From assembly GCA_032622095.1 (NCBI GenBank), contig CP136069.1, positions 205,142,690-205,206,689 of the forward strand: 64,000 nucleotides of DNA. Reading direction: 5' to 3'. The stretch's first letter is position 1; every line of letters starts with the position of its first letter. Under the pieces are notes generated by a model. That model saw only the letters and a program-made list of their open reading frames with translations, was not told where the DNA came from and searched no databases. Origin of the DNA: Siphonodentalium dalli. Taxonomy: Eukaryota; Mollusca; Scaphopoda; Gadilida; Siphonodentaliidae. Positions 1 to 11,243 of the stretch are shown here, in pieces. The position numbers and the translations under genes are program-made.

Positions 1-560
1 ACGGACACACGCACACACACCCTTACTCGCATGAGTGTCGAATAGGGGACAAGTGTCACAGACCTCCAATCGGGGACAACTCAAATCTTTATGCCACAGC
101 CTTCAAACTGATAGAGTTATGTCCCAGTGAACATAAAATCGTCACGAGCAAACGAAAACACGAAATCCTACACTGTATCTCAATATAGAAAGTCGGGGTT
201 TTTACATACTAATGGTGGACAAGGTGGATACACGTGTGTTTTCTCGAGTGTAAGAAAAGGGGACATACACCCATGGGTTTGAAATTTGTTAATAGGGGAC
301 AGGAAAATACACGATCTGTGTTTTCGATGTGGGGACATAATATTTTTCCCTTGTGTTTTCAAAATATGGACATCAAAATATTGAAGTGTGACAAAGAGGG
401 ACAATTTTTCCCTCGTATTTTCAAAATACGGACACCAAAATATTGACGTGTGACAAAGAGGGACATTCATAAACTTCGAAGTCAGAAAGTTGTCACAGTG
501 GACAGGGATAACTTTCTCACAGTGGACAGGGATATAAACGATATGTGTTTCAAAAAATGG
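1..560. repeat. GGGACA-rich degenerate tandem repeat
   Basis: The stretch is filled with irregular units containing ggggaca or gggaca. Two clear tandem copies of a unit of about 65 bp lie at roughly 339-464; each has a run of tttttccct, then tcaaaatayggaca, then gtgacaaagagggaca. The first 25 bases are a CA-rich tail (acggacacacgcacac). Short open frames on both strands arise from the repeat and show no protein family. From 561 to 1086 nothing further is recognised. Confidence 0.6.
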
Positions 561-1086
561 GACATTTTGAATTACAAAGAGGGAGAGTCAAAATTGGAGT
601 CAAAATAATAACGGGGATCTGTATACGAATATACGGGCAATATCCAGACACGACGTCGTCTCAAGATTGGCCAAATCCCTTTTGTTCTAAATATCTTATT
701 GTATTGTTATACTAACTGATCTATCATGTATGTAAACTGTATTGGGAATAAAAACAAACATTACCTTGCATTGTAGTTAGATGCTTTAGACTGTAGATAG
801 CATATACATGTAATGAAAGTGTCAATGACAGAGTAGCTTAACTTGCGACAATGGCTATGAATTGAATTCTGCCTGAATGAGTGTCCATGAAACTGAATCA
901 ACTTGATGTTCTCATTAGCTCATTGCACTAGCAAGTTTCGGGAAAATCGGTTCATAAATGCGACCTGTAGGGAGTGCCGAAGAAATTGAAGATGGCTACC
1001 ATGGCGCCATTTTGGATTTCGGAACGGACTCAAAATAGGACGTTCTCATCAGCTCATGGTACTAACCCTTGGAACAAACGTCGCAT

Positions 1087-1486
1087 TTAACCCTTTACCC
1101 AACAGAACGGCCCTGTGCCAATGCATTCTCTTATATATGCGAGTCGACCATAGGTCGCCTCGCATATATAAGAGAATGCATTGGCTTAACACATTAAAAA
1201 TTATAAAATTGTTAAAGAATGTAAGAAAAAATGGTAAAAAGTGTTAAAAAAAGATTTTTTTTAGGCCAATGCATTCTCTTATATATGCGAGGCGACCTAT
1301 GGTCGACTCGCATATATAAGAGAATGCATTGGCACAGGGCATAACTGTAACTATCACAATGTGGTCAAGGAGCCGGTTCCAATGATATCCATATTTGTAT
1401 GGTTCTATTGAGACAGACCGAAGATATTTTAGGCTGTTGAAGCTTTATTTGGCCGGTTTTGGCCGGTTTCTTGGGTAAAGGGTTAA
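1087..1486. mobile_element. TTAA-A element, copy 1 (piggyBac-like MITE)
   Basis: TTAA at both ends encloses terminal inverted repeats CCCTTTACCCAACA and (T)TTGGGTAAAGGG. Inside are two hairpins of about 68 bp built on gccaatgcattctcttata, separated by an AT-rich spacer, followed by a unique right part with ggccggttttggccgg. There is no transposase, so it is non-autonomous. TTAA duplication with CCC-starting ends is the known signature of the piggyBac superfamily; assignment rests on that alone. The copy is nearly identical to those at 3044, 38039 and 48774, suggesting recent spread. Confidence 0.85.
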
Positions 1487-3043
1487 TTCAAGACGAATCT
1501 AAATGATTTCTTAAAATGGCATAAAGCATTCATAAGGGTTTTCGTCAAAACGGCTAAAATAGGAAGTTTTATATCAATTCTAAAACGTAAAATTTAGTGA
1601 GAAAATGTTGCTTTTGACTTCCAAGCGACGAAATTAATGTTACTATTCTGAGGAGTGGAAATTATTGGTTTTATATCGCTATTTCGTAAGTATTTGATAC
1701 ATATTATAGGTTGGACATGATTTTTTACGTGGTATTTTGCTTTGAACTTGTCTGAAAGAAATCAGGTCCAGTTTATTTTTATATGAAATCGTTGTACCGT
1801 TTTAACAATTTAATAGCAAGTTGAGGTCAACGCGCTATATCACTATATATTGCGTCAGTATGCCTATCTAAAACCACGTGGTAAAATAACCACGGCGGGC
1901 AGGGACGTACGGCTATAGGGTCTCGGTTGGGGGGGGGCTAATAAATTTGCGTAATTCAATTTGCACCCCCTTGGCTGTTCCTTCACATGCCTGGATAATA
2001 GCCTATTCTGAATGGATCAGTAGACTTGTGATCATGCACTGGTGGACCATGGTTCTGCCAGTAGAAGAAAATCAGAGATTTGAACCTGAAAATCCGATCA
2101 TAGTTTGGCACAGCGGGAGAAAAGTTTGAACATGAAAACCGCAAAAACCTATATGGCATTAGACTGGCCTCAAGCTTTCCAAGTGCTGACAATTTCCAAC
2201 CTGACACCCACACGAAGGTTGGAAAATTTCCAACTGATGACCATTTAAGTTCATAATTTTGAACAGAAGCATAGGAAATAATTAGCAGTTTTTTTGGCTG
2301 GCCACGGGAGTCATGAGGGACCAGGACGCAGGCCATTTCAGTCAAAATGTTGGACCAAAAGTAGGAAAATATGCAAATGTTGGTCTAAAAACAACAAATT
2401 CCCCAATAATTCATTGCTGGAAAATCAAATTACAAGAACAATTTCAACCCATCGTTGATGTTAAATTTGCACACGTCCATGCACAGTATAGCGTGTATAT
2501 CCAAACGGAATAAATATTTATTTAGTGCGTCTACTCGCATTTAATTTGAAACGAACATGGCACTTTCTTCGACTCGAATTCAAATACCACCAAATTACGT
2601 CATGCTCGTTGGTGTTTTCCAGTTTCAATTGGAATTCCCTCATTAGCATATCATTATGCAGCTCGTTTGCATGTCTCCGAATTAAATTTGAGTCGACGGT
2701 GATGCAACGTTTGTTTCAAACACGGATCTCAGACGCATCAGCAATTAAATTTGTGTTGACCAGTTTCCAATGTAATACATTTATAACTGAATGGGAGAAT
2801 CCATTTAGTACAGAAAGGGTTAATAAACCATGGGATAATGACCAATTCAGTGGAAGCATGAACATACATACAGACAATGGACGCAAACTCACAACAACAG
2901 CCCATTTTAATTTTCATTGGTTGAAAAAAAGATGATTAGTTGATGTCAAAGTGAGAATGAAATAAACTCAAACGGCCAAATGGCCCAATTCAAACCATGC
3001 AAGCATCGAATCATGCTGATTTGTTAGTAAAACAGTTGCTTTG
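1487..3043. other. No gene recognised
   Basis: No splice-bounded coding region or known family is seen. At 2790-2824 there is a right-end fragment of the TTAA-D family (tttagtacagaaagggttaa). Around 2540-2760 the words aattaaatttg and aatttgaa recur irregularly, and one frame stays open for 136 codons there, but its composition looks like chance. A G run lies at 1928-1938. Confidence 0.5.
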
Positions 3044-3443
3044 TTAACCCTTTACCCAACAGAAGGGCCCTGTGCCAATGCATTCTCTTATATATGCGAG
3101 TCGACCATAGGTCGCCTCGCATATATAAGAGAATGCATTGGCTTAACACATTAAAAATTATAAAATTGTTAAAGAATGTAAGAAAAAATGGTAAAAAGTG
3201 TTAAAAAAAGATTTTTTTTAGGCCAATGCATTCTCTTATATATGCGAGGCGACCTATGGTCGACTCGCATATATAAGAGAATGCATTGGCACAGGGCATA
3301 ACTGTAACTATCACAATGTGGTCAAGGAGCCGGTTCCAATGATATCCATATTTGTATGGTTCTATTGAGACAGACCGAAGATATTTTAGGCTGTTGAAGC
3401 TTTATTTGGCCGGTTTTGGCCGGTTTGTTGGGTAAAGGGTTAA
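3044..3443. mobile_element. TTAA-A element, copy 2
   Basis: Complete copy with TTAA at 3044-3047 and 3440-3443, the same inverted ends, the same pair of internal hairpins and the same ggccgg-rich right part as copy 1. Differences from copy 1 are only a few bases, which argues that both were mobilised recently from one source. Confidence 0.88.
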
Positions 3444-3534
3444 TAAAACAACTTTCTTAATAAAGAATTCCTGATACTTTCATCACTTCTGAATTAGAAT
3501 TCACTATTAACCAAGCCTTGAGATAGTGATTCTG

Positions 3535-3705
3535 ATATTTGCAGAATGACGTCCCCAGAGGGTGACAATTTCTATCGGGCTATCATCACCAAATTCACCC
3601 TCTGGGACCTAATTCTGGTTAGGCCTAATCTTCTGGGAAGTATCTCTAGTCTCAAATTTATTTATTTTAGCTACTTTGTCCCTTGTTAACCTGAAAATTG
3701 CAAAA
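3535..3705. mobile_element. TPM element fragment
   Basis: Only the left palindrome (gcagaatgacgtccccagag to the mirrored copy near 3613) and part of the middle section (gaagtatctctagtctcaaa) remain. It is a truncated member of the twin-palindrome MITE family. Confidence 0.7.
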
Positions 3706-3726
3706 TCCTATATCACATCTAGTGTT

Positions 3727-4219
3727 TTAAAGGCCCACTTAATTTTCGAACCCCCAGTTCACATTATATAAAATATATGCCATATTATATACCATTTGAC
3801 AGAGGAAGCTCCAAAACATCGTATTTTCTACTTAATCGGTGTAATAAAATGTGAACATGTTGTTTTTGTTGAGATATCAACATCCGTTCTGTGCTTAAGT
3901 TTCTGCAAAAAGTCAATTATTTTCAAATGGAAGGGGAATAGCTCTATATATTTTGATATAGAGTTATTCCCTTTCCATTGAAAATAAACTATAGTTTGAA
4001 TTATGTTGCATTCTGGGAGCTATAACAGGGGAAATGATTTTATGATTTCAGATATTTTCTATTACTCTATATATAGGCACCTTCTGAGACATAGATGTTC
4101 CAAATGGTGATGAATTATAGTATTTTAATCATATTTTATGGCATAGATTATTATTAAAACCGTATATCAAGGCACTATAAACAAATAGTCGGTGACTAAA
4201 AAATTAAGTGGTCCTTTAA
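3727..4219. mobile_element. TTAA-E element, copy 1
   Basis: TTAA flanks a 485-bp element with inverted ends AGGCCCACTTAATTTT and AAAATTAAGTGGTCCT. The interior is AT-rich and contains a hairpin around 3940-3985 (tatattttgatatagagtta). A 61-codon open frame inside is not protein-like. The second copy is at 13292-13743 inside a SULF intron. The TTAA target suggests a piggyBac-like origin. Confidence 0.8.
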
Positions 4220-4255
4220 TGCCAGGCAATATCACATCCTGATTTGTTTTTCTTA

Positions 4256-4385
4256 AATTAATTATCACTTTTTGACAGGCCACTGGCTGATAACTGAAGC
4301 GGCATTTCTAAAAATGTTGTTATTGGAATCTGATTATATGGGGACCATCGAATCAGACTGAGTACCTTTAAGTACCTATATCAAA
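4256..4385. repeat. Dispersed repeat (gataactgaagcggca)
   Basis: The block gataactgaagcggcattt ... ggaatctgat ... ggggaccatc recurs at 5262-5425 and 61470-61680. No inverted ends or target duplication could be defined, so the class is open. Confidence 0.6.
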
Positions 4386-4578
4386 TTTAGTTACTGATCG
4401 ACAACATTAATTAAACTTCCAAAAACTGTTTCGAAAGATAACATCTCAAACATTATTACATAAAATTTTAGTTATATTTGTTGCAATTTGGTAAGTTTCA
4501 TCAAACCATGCAGTTATATCATGCAATCAGAATCACTCTTACACTGGATCATGAAGGGGTGGGACATGCCTTATAATA

Positions 4579-4943
4579 GTATGTCTGTCATTTGCAGAAT
4601 GAGGTCCAGAGTGAATTTAATGTAAGTGGGATAGCATAACCAAATTCACACTCTGGGAATCTCATATGCTTAGGCCTCAACTGCTATTGGAGATCAACCT
4701 AGGATGAGATTGAAATTCCCCAGTTGAAGTTCCCAGTTGAAACTGTTGATGTTCACCCATTTAAATGCAAATTAGGGGACACAGAAACTGAACAACAGGG
4801 AAAAAGTAACTAAAACAATGTTAATTTGAGACTATAGATACTTCCCAGAAGATGAGGCTTAAGCAGAATGAGGTTCCTATGAAGGTTAGCATAACTAATT
4901 TCATCCTCTGGGGACCTAATTCTGCAAATGACAGACACACTAT
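4579..4943. mobile_element. TPM element
   Basis: Two palindromes (agaatgaggtcc... and its mirror) flank a middle section containing tgttcaccca and gaagatgaggctt. The outer ends read gtctgtcatttgcag and ctgcaaatgacagac. It is a somewhat diverged full-length copy. A G-rich run (4948-4982) follows at once. Confidence 0.8.
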
Positions 4944-5261
4944 TCAAGGATTGGGTGGGGGGGGGGGGGGGTGGGGTGGGGGGATTCAAATCTCTCTAAA
5001 AAGCCAATGTTAATCTATTAGACGGAAGTCTCATGAACTGACATTAAAATCCCATTTCTACATAACATTCATGAATTTAATATAATCGAGAGGTCATAGG
5101 TCAATGATATGTTAACATTTTCTCCATGCTATTAGTTGTAGGCATAACAGTAATTTGAATTAATGCTCATAAATTAATATTTGTCTTCGGGGGTAAAAAA
5201 TATTTGGTGGCCTAGCAATTATTCGACGAATAATACTGTCGATACCATAATGCGTTGAACA

Positions 5262-5425
5262 AAATGTTGATAAATAACACGTTTTGGGCAATTTTATACT
5301 ATAGTTGACAGTGGTTAGCATTATTTTTTCCAATTAATTGATTGATAACTGAAGCGGCATTTCAAGGAATGTTGTTTTGGAATCTGATAATATGGGGACC
5401 ATCAAATCGGAGTGTGGACCTTTAA
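5262..5425. repeat. Dispersed repeat (gataactgaagcggca), copy 2
   Basis: Matches 61470-61680 over gttttgggcaattttatact, the tgataactgaagcggcat block and ggggaccatcaaatcgg; the second half also matches 4256-4385. Confidence 0.65.
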
Positions 5426-5468
5426 AATACCAAAAACAGACATTGACTTGGAAGTCAAGCTTAGAAAT

Positions 5469-5896
5469 AGTGTGTCCGTACTTTGCAGAATTAGGTCCCT
5501 GAGGGTGAATTCAGTAATGCTATGCCACACAGTGGGCTAGTATCACCAAATGCACCATCTGGGGACCTCGTTCTACTTAGGACTCATCTTCTGGGAAGTA
5601 TCTATAGTCCCAAATTACATTTTGTTGTTGTTATTTTTAACCTTCTGTCCAGTTTCTATATCCCCTAATTTGCAGAAGATAAAATGCATAAATAAGGTGA
5701 CTAAAGGGGAACATCACCAACTTCAACCGGGGAACTTCAATTTGATCCTAGTTCTTCCATAGCAGTTGAGGCCTAAGCAGAATGAAATTCCCAGAGGGCA
5801 AATTTGGGGTGATGCTAGCCCACCATGCAGGATAGCATCACTAAATTCGCCCTCTGAGGACCTCATTCTGACAATGTCAGACACTATTTCCAGGCT
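5469..5896. mobile_element. TPM element
   Basis: Full-length twin-palindrome MITE. It opens with gtgtgtccgtactttgcaga and closes with tgtcagacactatttccagg. Both palindromes and the middle section (cctaatttgcagaagataaa, ggtgaacatcaccaacttca) are present, with scattered mutations. Confidence 0.82.
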
Positions 5897-5926
5897 TGCT
5901 TCAGGTTTTTTATAAGGAACCAATCA

Positions 5927-6355
5927 AGCCTGACATTTGCAGAATGAGGTCCACAGAGGGTGAATATAGTGACGCTATCTTGCATAGTGGGCTAGCATCA
6001 CCAAATTCACCCTCTGGGACCTCATTCTGCATAGGCCTCATCTTTTCTGCGAAGTTTCTTTATTATCAAATTTCTATAGAAAGTTCTTCACATAGAATTT
6101 CTTTTTTAGCTTAGCTTCTCTATATCCCCAAATTGGCAGACGACACATTGCACAATTTAGGTTCCCAATAGGTGTACATCACAATATTCGCCATTTGGGA
6201 ACTTCAATCTGAGTCTATGTCTCCCATAGCAGATGAGGCCTAAGCAGAATGAGGTCCCCAGAGCATGAACATGGTGATGCTAGCCCACTATGTGGGATTG
6301 CGTCACTAAATTCAGTATCATTCTGCAAATGACAGGCACACTAAACTCAGACTTG
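5927..6355. mobile_element. TPM element
   Basis: Second full-length TPM only 30 bp from the previous one, same general layout. Its middle section belongs to the variant with ttggcagacgacacattg and accatttgggaacttcaatc-like text, showing that at least two TPM subfamilies coexist. Confidence 0.82.
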
Positions 6356-6681
6356 AAGCAATACTAGTTGTTTCTGCACGTTTTGTTGTTTACTTCGATG
6401 ATGTCATCCTATCAAGAAATGGGATTTGAATGAAGTTCTAGAAATATGTCAATCTGAAAGACAATGATTGGATTTTTATACAGACAGGGGTTTTAGCCAG
6501 TTTAAAACATGCAGTCAGAAAAAATGGTTCTTACTCGTCCATAAAGGCGGGGTTTTCCAGTGACCATTGTACATGACAGTGCACTCCAAACCGTCCGCCC
6601 TACAATCGAGATCTTTTTTAGGTCTCTTTCTACGAGCTAATTAAACAAATAGAAAGGAGAAACAAAGGAATAAAGGAAATA

Positions 6682-7262
6682 CAGAAACGCCCTAAATAAT
6701 CGACTCCTTAACCCTTTACCCAACAGAAGGGCCCTGTGCCAATGCATTCTCTTATATATGCGAGTCGACCATAGGTCGCCTCGCATATATAAGAGAATGC
6801 ATTGGCTTAACACATTAAAAATTATAAAATTGTTAAAGAATGTAAGAACAAATGGTAAAAAGTGTTAAAAAAAGATTTTTTTAGGCCAATGCATTCTCTT
6901 ATATATGCGAGGCGACCTATGGTCGACTCGCATATATAAGAGAATGCATTGGCACAGGGCATAACTGTAACCATCACAATGTGGTCAATGAGCCGGTTCC
7001 AATGATATCCATATTTGTATGGTTTTATTGAGACAGACCCAAGATAATTTAGGCTGTTGCAGCTTTATTTGGCCGGTTTTGGCCGGTTTGTTGGGTAAAG
7101 GGTTAACCACAGCAGAATTATGGGATTTTGTTTTTTTTTTCAGGATTTAGTCAAAAATATGGCTTTCTGATGAATGTCAACAAGCCATATTTCCGACTAA
7201 ATCCTTAAAAATTTCCTATAATTCTGCTGTGGTTAAAGGGTCATATACTTCGGGCATTACTG
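6682..7262. mobile_element. FB1 foldback split by TTAA-A copy 3
   Basis: The left FB1 end (cgccctaaataatcgactcc) runs to 6707. A complete TTAA-A element with TTAA at 6708-6711 and 7103-7106 follows. FB1 then resumes with ccacagcagaattatggg and folds back to gggcattactg at 7262. Intact FB1 copies read ctccttaaccacagcag here, so the TTAA-A insertion used the TTAA inside FB1 and duplicated it. The FB1 arms are diverged and the loop differs from other copies. Confidence 0.88.
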
Positions 7263-7892
7263 AATCAACACAAAAGACTAATGTTAATACTGAAAGAGAT
7301 GAGTTCAAGCTAGGTCCCTGCGAATATTTGATATTCAATTCAATTCAACTTTAAAACAACGCATTGTAATTTCGAATACTTCAAAACAGTCAATGCGAAC
7401 GTTTCATAAAAAAGATGACAATGTGTTTTATTTAATAAATAAACATATCTTTATCTTATCATTTTAAAGACAAAGAGTATGATATATTTGAGTCATTTTA
7501 GAATTTTTCTATTCAAAATTCTCTTTGATCAAAAACCCACAATTTGTAGGGGCGTATTTCAAGCCTGATTATTGAAAGGGAGAGGTACCTAAATCAATAG
7601 AAAATATTCAACAAATGAATGAATTTGAGTATACAAAATTAAAATACCTATGTATAAACAATTGTATTTTCAAATAAAAGTTATAGACTCTAACTTATGA
7701 CATTTACCAATAAGTTTAAATTTATTTTCATTTAGCAATTACATGTTACATAGGCGCTCTATACTCTATAGTGGAATATTATATCTATCTGGCTAACCAT
7801 CCCGATATAGTGTCAAAAGCTTAAAGCATGCATAAAATTAAGGTGAAGATCTAATACAATCAATACCCAATTTCAATGAAATCCAGTAATTC
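7263..7892. other. AT-rich stretch, no gene recognised
   Basis: Strongly AT-rich sequence with no long open frame, no recognisable repeat family and no splice-bounded coding segment. Confidence 0.5.
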
Positions 7893-8330
7893 AAGCCTGC
7901 AAATAGCATGTCTGTCATTTTGCAGAATGAGGTCTCCAGAGGGTGAATTTAGTGATGCTATCCCACAGTGTGGGCTATATAGCATCACCAAGTTCACCCT
8001 CTGGAGACTTTATTCTTCTTTGGCCTCATCCTCTGGGAAGTTTTTATAATCTCAAGTAACATTGTTTTAGTTACTTTTTCCCTTCTGGGAAATTTTGTAG
8101 AAGATAAAATGCATAATCAAGGTGCCTAATGGGTGAACATCATCAACTTCAATTGGGGAAATTCAATCTGATCCTGGGTCTGTCATAGAAGTTGAGGCCT
8201 AATCAGAATGAGGTTCCCAGAGGGTGAATTTGGTAATGCTAGCCCACAGTGCAGGATAGCGTCACTAAATTCACCCTCTGGGGACCTCATTCTGCAAATG
8301 ATTGACACACTATTTGCAGACTTGTGGCTG
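7893..8330. mobile_element. TPM element
   Basis: Full-length copy with outer text aagcctgcaaatagcatgtc on the left and atttgcagacttg on the right. Both palindromes are well preserved (gaggtctccagagggtgaat and caccctctggggacctcatt). Confidence 0.85.
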
Positions 8331-8435
8331 ACTTATGTCTGTTCTAATGAACAAAAATACTTCATTTCTAAATGAACAAAGAAGAATAACTTTAGCAGGG
8401 GAAATATTTTAACAACATCATTTGAAAGTCAAGTT

Positions 8436-8807
8436 TAAAGATATATTATGGACTTGTTCGGGTACGAAAAACTGGTAAGTTAGTATTCAGGCACCATGCC
8501 AACTGGGGAAATGTATCATTCTACTAACATAGCCGAAAATCTGAAGCAAATCGACCGTACCACTCCAAAGAAAACATCGTCCGAACTAGGTTCAAATGTA
8601 AATAATTACCTCCAGATTCGGGACGCAACTATCAGCGATAAACTTACGAAAATGATTTTGATGCCGAGAGTCACTGCATTTCATTAATATATAAGAATGA
8701 CGATGTGTGTTGTCAATTTGGATATAATATATGTAAAATATAACTACGTTGAGGAAGATTATTCAACATTTCTCTTTGATCACCCTACTGGAGTGTTTCA
8801 CATCACT
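8436..8807 (-). repeat. R370 dispersed repeat
   Basis: Reverse-orientation copy of a repeat of about 370 bp seen also at 15457, 22067, 39648, 46046 and 62076. It carries attatggacttgttcgggt, the atgtatcattctactaacat block and ends gagtgtttcacatcacttt. A 63-codon open frame inside appears only because of the repeat. No clear inverted ends were found. Confidence 0.75.
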
Positions 8808-9020
8808 TTAACCCTTTCTATACTAAAAGTATAGATTGGAATGGTTTATTATTCATTGGGGGAATATTCAAAAATATAAGCAGACGACAGACAGTAGAAA
8901 GTGTAAAAGGAATCATTCATTGGTGGAAATGTTCACATAGATCGTTTATTGAACTTATTATCTTAACATTTCCTGAGGGTTACTTTCTCATCAATGAATA
9001 AATAGTGTAGAAAGGGTTAA
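8808..9020. mobile_element. TTAA-D element, copy 1
   Basis: TTAA at 8808-8811 and 9017-9020 flanks inverted ends CCCTTTCTATACT and AGTGTAGAAAGGG. The 205-bp interior has no coding capacity. It was inserted at the end of the adjacent R370 copy, whose terminal ctttaa supplies the TTAA. Confidence 0.82.
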
Positions 9021-9038
9021 TAAGCATTCTTGATCAAG

Positions 9039-9432
9039 TGTGCAAATAGTGTGTCTGTCATTTGCAGAATGAGGTCCCCAGAGGGTGAATTTAGTGACGC
9101 TATCCCACATAGTGGGCTAGCATCACTAAAGTCACCCTCTGGGGACCTCATTCTGCTTAGGCCCTCAACTGCTATGGGAGACCTAGGATCAGATTGAAGT
9201 TACCCAGTTGAAGTTGGTGATGTTCACCTATTGGGCACCTCAATTATGAATTTTATCTTCTGCAAATTAGGGGATATAGAAACTTCCTAGAAGGGAAATG
9301 TAACTAAAAACAATCTAAATTTGATACTATAGATACTTCCCAGAAGATGAGGCCTAAGCAGAATGAGTTCTCCAGAGGGTGAATTTGGGGACCTCATTCT
9401 GCAAATGACAGACACACTATTTGCAGGCTTGC
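9039..9432. mobile_element. TPM element
   Basis: Full left palindrome and middle section; the right palindrome has lost its centre (9370-9395 reads directly into ggggacctcattctgc). Outer ends gtgtgtctgtcatttgcaga and atgacagacacactatttgc are intact. Confidence 0.85.
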
Positions 9433-9795
9433 TCATGATAGTGAGAATACAAACAGAATTTCATTGAGATCTAAAAACTTACCGCTAAGATATTTATGCA
9501 GAAAGATAAGACCTCATAAAGTTCATAATCTGTTTCTCAGATTCTATTTTTTTTTTATAAAATGGCCATAATCAGATTTTCCAATCATTATTGCGTTGTT
9601 ATTTACAAAATATCGTATAATATAATTTTGGTTGGGTGACTGAAATTTTTGTTTTCCAAAATATCATACAACTATTTTAATTGTTTGGAGTCAAATTCTT
9701 GGTGGTCAGAGTACTCAGAGTATTGGATCGCGAACACACAACAAATGAAAAGCGCGGGAACTTCAGACCCATTCTGATACACACCAGGGAAAGCA
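9433..9795. other. No gene recognised
   Basis: AT-rich sequence between a TPM element and the long inverted-repeat arm. Searched on the minus strand for SULF C-terminal exons; none recognised. Confidence 0.45.
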
Positions 9796-10199
9796 AGATA
9801 ATCCAGCTTTAATGTTTAGCATACGACATTATGGAATTCAAGAAAATTTCCCGCCACTATTCCAAAACCTCGTAGGTAGAAAAAAGTCCAGACATGTCAA
9901 TAGAAATAAATATTTTTCCAAAAAAAACTCTTATTTCATGTCTCTAACGATATTCCATATTGTGAGAACTTATTATATATAGATAGTTCTTGTTATTTGG
10001 CAACATATTTGAGATTTATTCAGTTTTTTGTTTCTCATGTAAATTTGCAAAAATTAGTATACGTCCTTTTGGATGCCCACCGACAATATACAGATTAAAC
10101 AAACCAAAAATAAAACTTAAATTTTATCAGAAATAAAAAAGGGAAACATCAAATACAAGTTGAAATGTGTCTAGCCAGACTTATGGCCAGCAGAGGACA
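9796..10199 (+). repeat. Long inverted repeat, left arm
   Basis: About 400 bp that recurs inverted at 11244-11654. Landmarks are taatgtttagcatacgacat, ccgccactattccaaaacct, tcggtgggcatccaaaag (mirrored) and atggccagcagaggac. The arms are similar but not identical. They may be two opposite insertions of one unknown element. Together they enclose about 1.04 kb that includes a SULF exon (10895-11109). Confidence 0.85.
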
Positions 10200-10361
10200 G
10201 GGTTTTTGGACCATATTTTTATGGGGGGGGCATATGTCTGAGAAACAGAACATTAACATTGTTTGGTCTATGTTCATTTATTTTAAATCTGCATTATTTG
10301 ATCTATACGGTTTAGTAGAGTATTATGTCTGGCTAACCGTCCCACCTAGTGTAAGATGAGC

Positions 10362-10825
10362 TTAACCCTTTCATGATGGGAGCTGTGCTGGTGCAGCATT
10401 AATAATACTGTGCCAGTGTATTCTCTTATATATGCAAGTCTTCCATAGGGAGCCTCACATATATATCAGAGAATGTACTGGTGTACCAGATTAAGGTAAA
10501 TATTGTTAGGCCGATGTATTCTCTTATATACAGTAATGCCCTAAATAATCGACTCCATAACCACAGCAGAATTATGGGTAACTTTTCAGGATTTAATCAG
10601 AAATATGGCTTGTTGCCATTCATCGGAAAGCTCTCCCCGAGAGCTTTCCGATGAATGGCAATAAGCCATATTTCCAACAAAAATCCTGAAAAGTTACCCA
10701 TAATTCTGCTGTGGTTAAGAAGTCGATTACTTAGAGCATTACTATATGCGAGGCTCCCTATGGGAAAATGCATTGGCACAAGGTTTGCGCAAAATTTCTG
10801 GAAGCTTCAGTCATGGAAAGGTTAA
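10362..10825. mobile_element. TTAA-B element with nested FB1
   Basis: TTAA at both ends, inverted ends CCCTTTCATGA...GAGCT and gaagcttcagtcatggaaag. One internal hairpin (gccagtgtattctcttatat) is whole; the second is split after cttatata by an FB1 foldback at 10531-10743. FB1 is a close palindrome: arms start cagtaatgccctaaataatc and meet at gctctcccc/gagagctt. The same FB1-in-B arrangement occurs at 26489-26912. Confidence 0.85.
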
Positions 10826-10894
10826 GTAAGGCATGCATAAAATTAAGGAACTTTATAAGTTACATCACAGACGATTAGAATCATAATATCTCAC

Positions 10895-11109
10895 CTTTCC
10901 ATAGGGGCGGAGTCTTCCAGTGATCGTTGTCATGTGAGAAACATTTCATAAACGGAGCGTTACATTCCTTCGTGAAAGCTTTCCTTCTTCTATTCTTTTT
11001 CTTCTTCCACTTTTTCTTGTTGAATTTTTTCTTTTTCTTTTTCTGAAAACTGTTGAATTTGTTACCAGGAAACACGACTGTTGGCTCATCGTAGAAATTA
11101 TCTTCCTTT
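10895..11109 (-). CDS. SULF: SULF exon 10 of those visible: end of hydrophilic domain, start of C-terminal domain
   Basis: Acceptor ttttcag before 11109, donor GTGAGA after 10895. It starts with 1 base completing a codon and ends with 1 base over. The 71 codons include a very basic tract (KKKKKKFNKKKWKKKKNRRR), then KCFSHDNDHWKTPPLW. The family text here is a basic tract followed by CFTHDNNHWQTAPFW, so the match is unmistakable. The lysine run is richer than in vertebrates; basic clusters in this domain bind heparan sulfate. The next exon should begin with 2 bases completing a codon and lies below 10895; it was not found, so the gene is open at its 3' end. The exon sits in the loop of the long inverted repeat. 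Confidence 0.92.
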
Positions 11110-11243
11110 CTGAAAAATGAAAACAAGAGATTGTACACAGGTGTTGGCTGGATCAAGGCTTCTCGGTCCAAAATAGATTGTTATATTGGTTGGGTTGATG
11201 CTGGATCGAGTCCCGTCCCGTTACTCTTCTATAACAGGCTTAT

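Noticed and set aside
1056-1247. Frames containing CQCILLYMRV and NAFSYICE, recurrent across the window
   Set aside because: These peptides are translations of the TTAA-family hairpin (tgccaatgcattctcttata) and recur wherever the hairpin does.
10895-10930. Termination of SULF at the stop after 10895
   Set aside because: The stop lies in the intron after a good GTGAGA donor, and family proteins continue for about 100 more residues.
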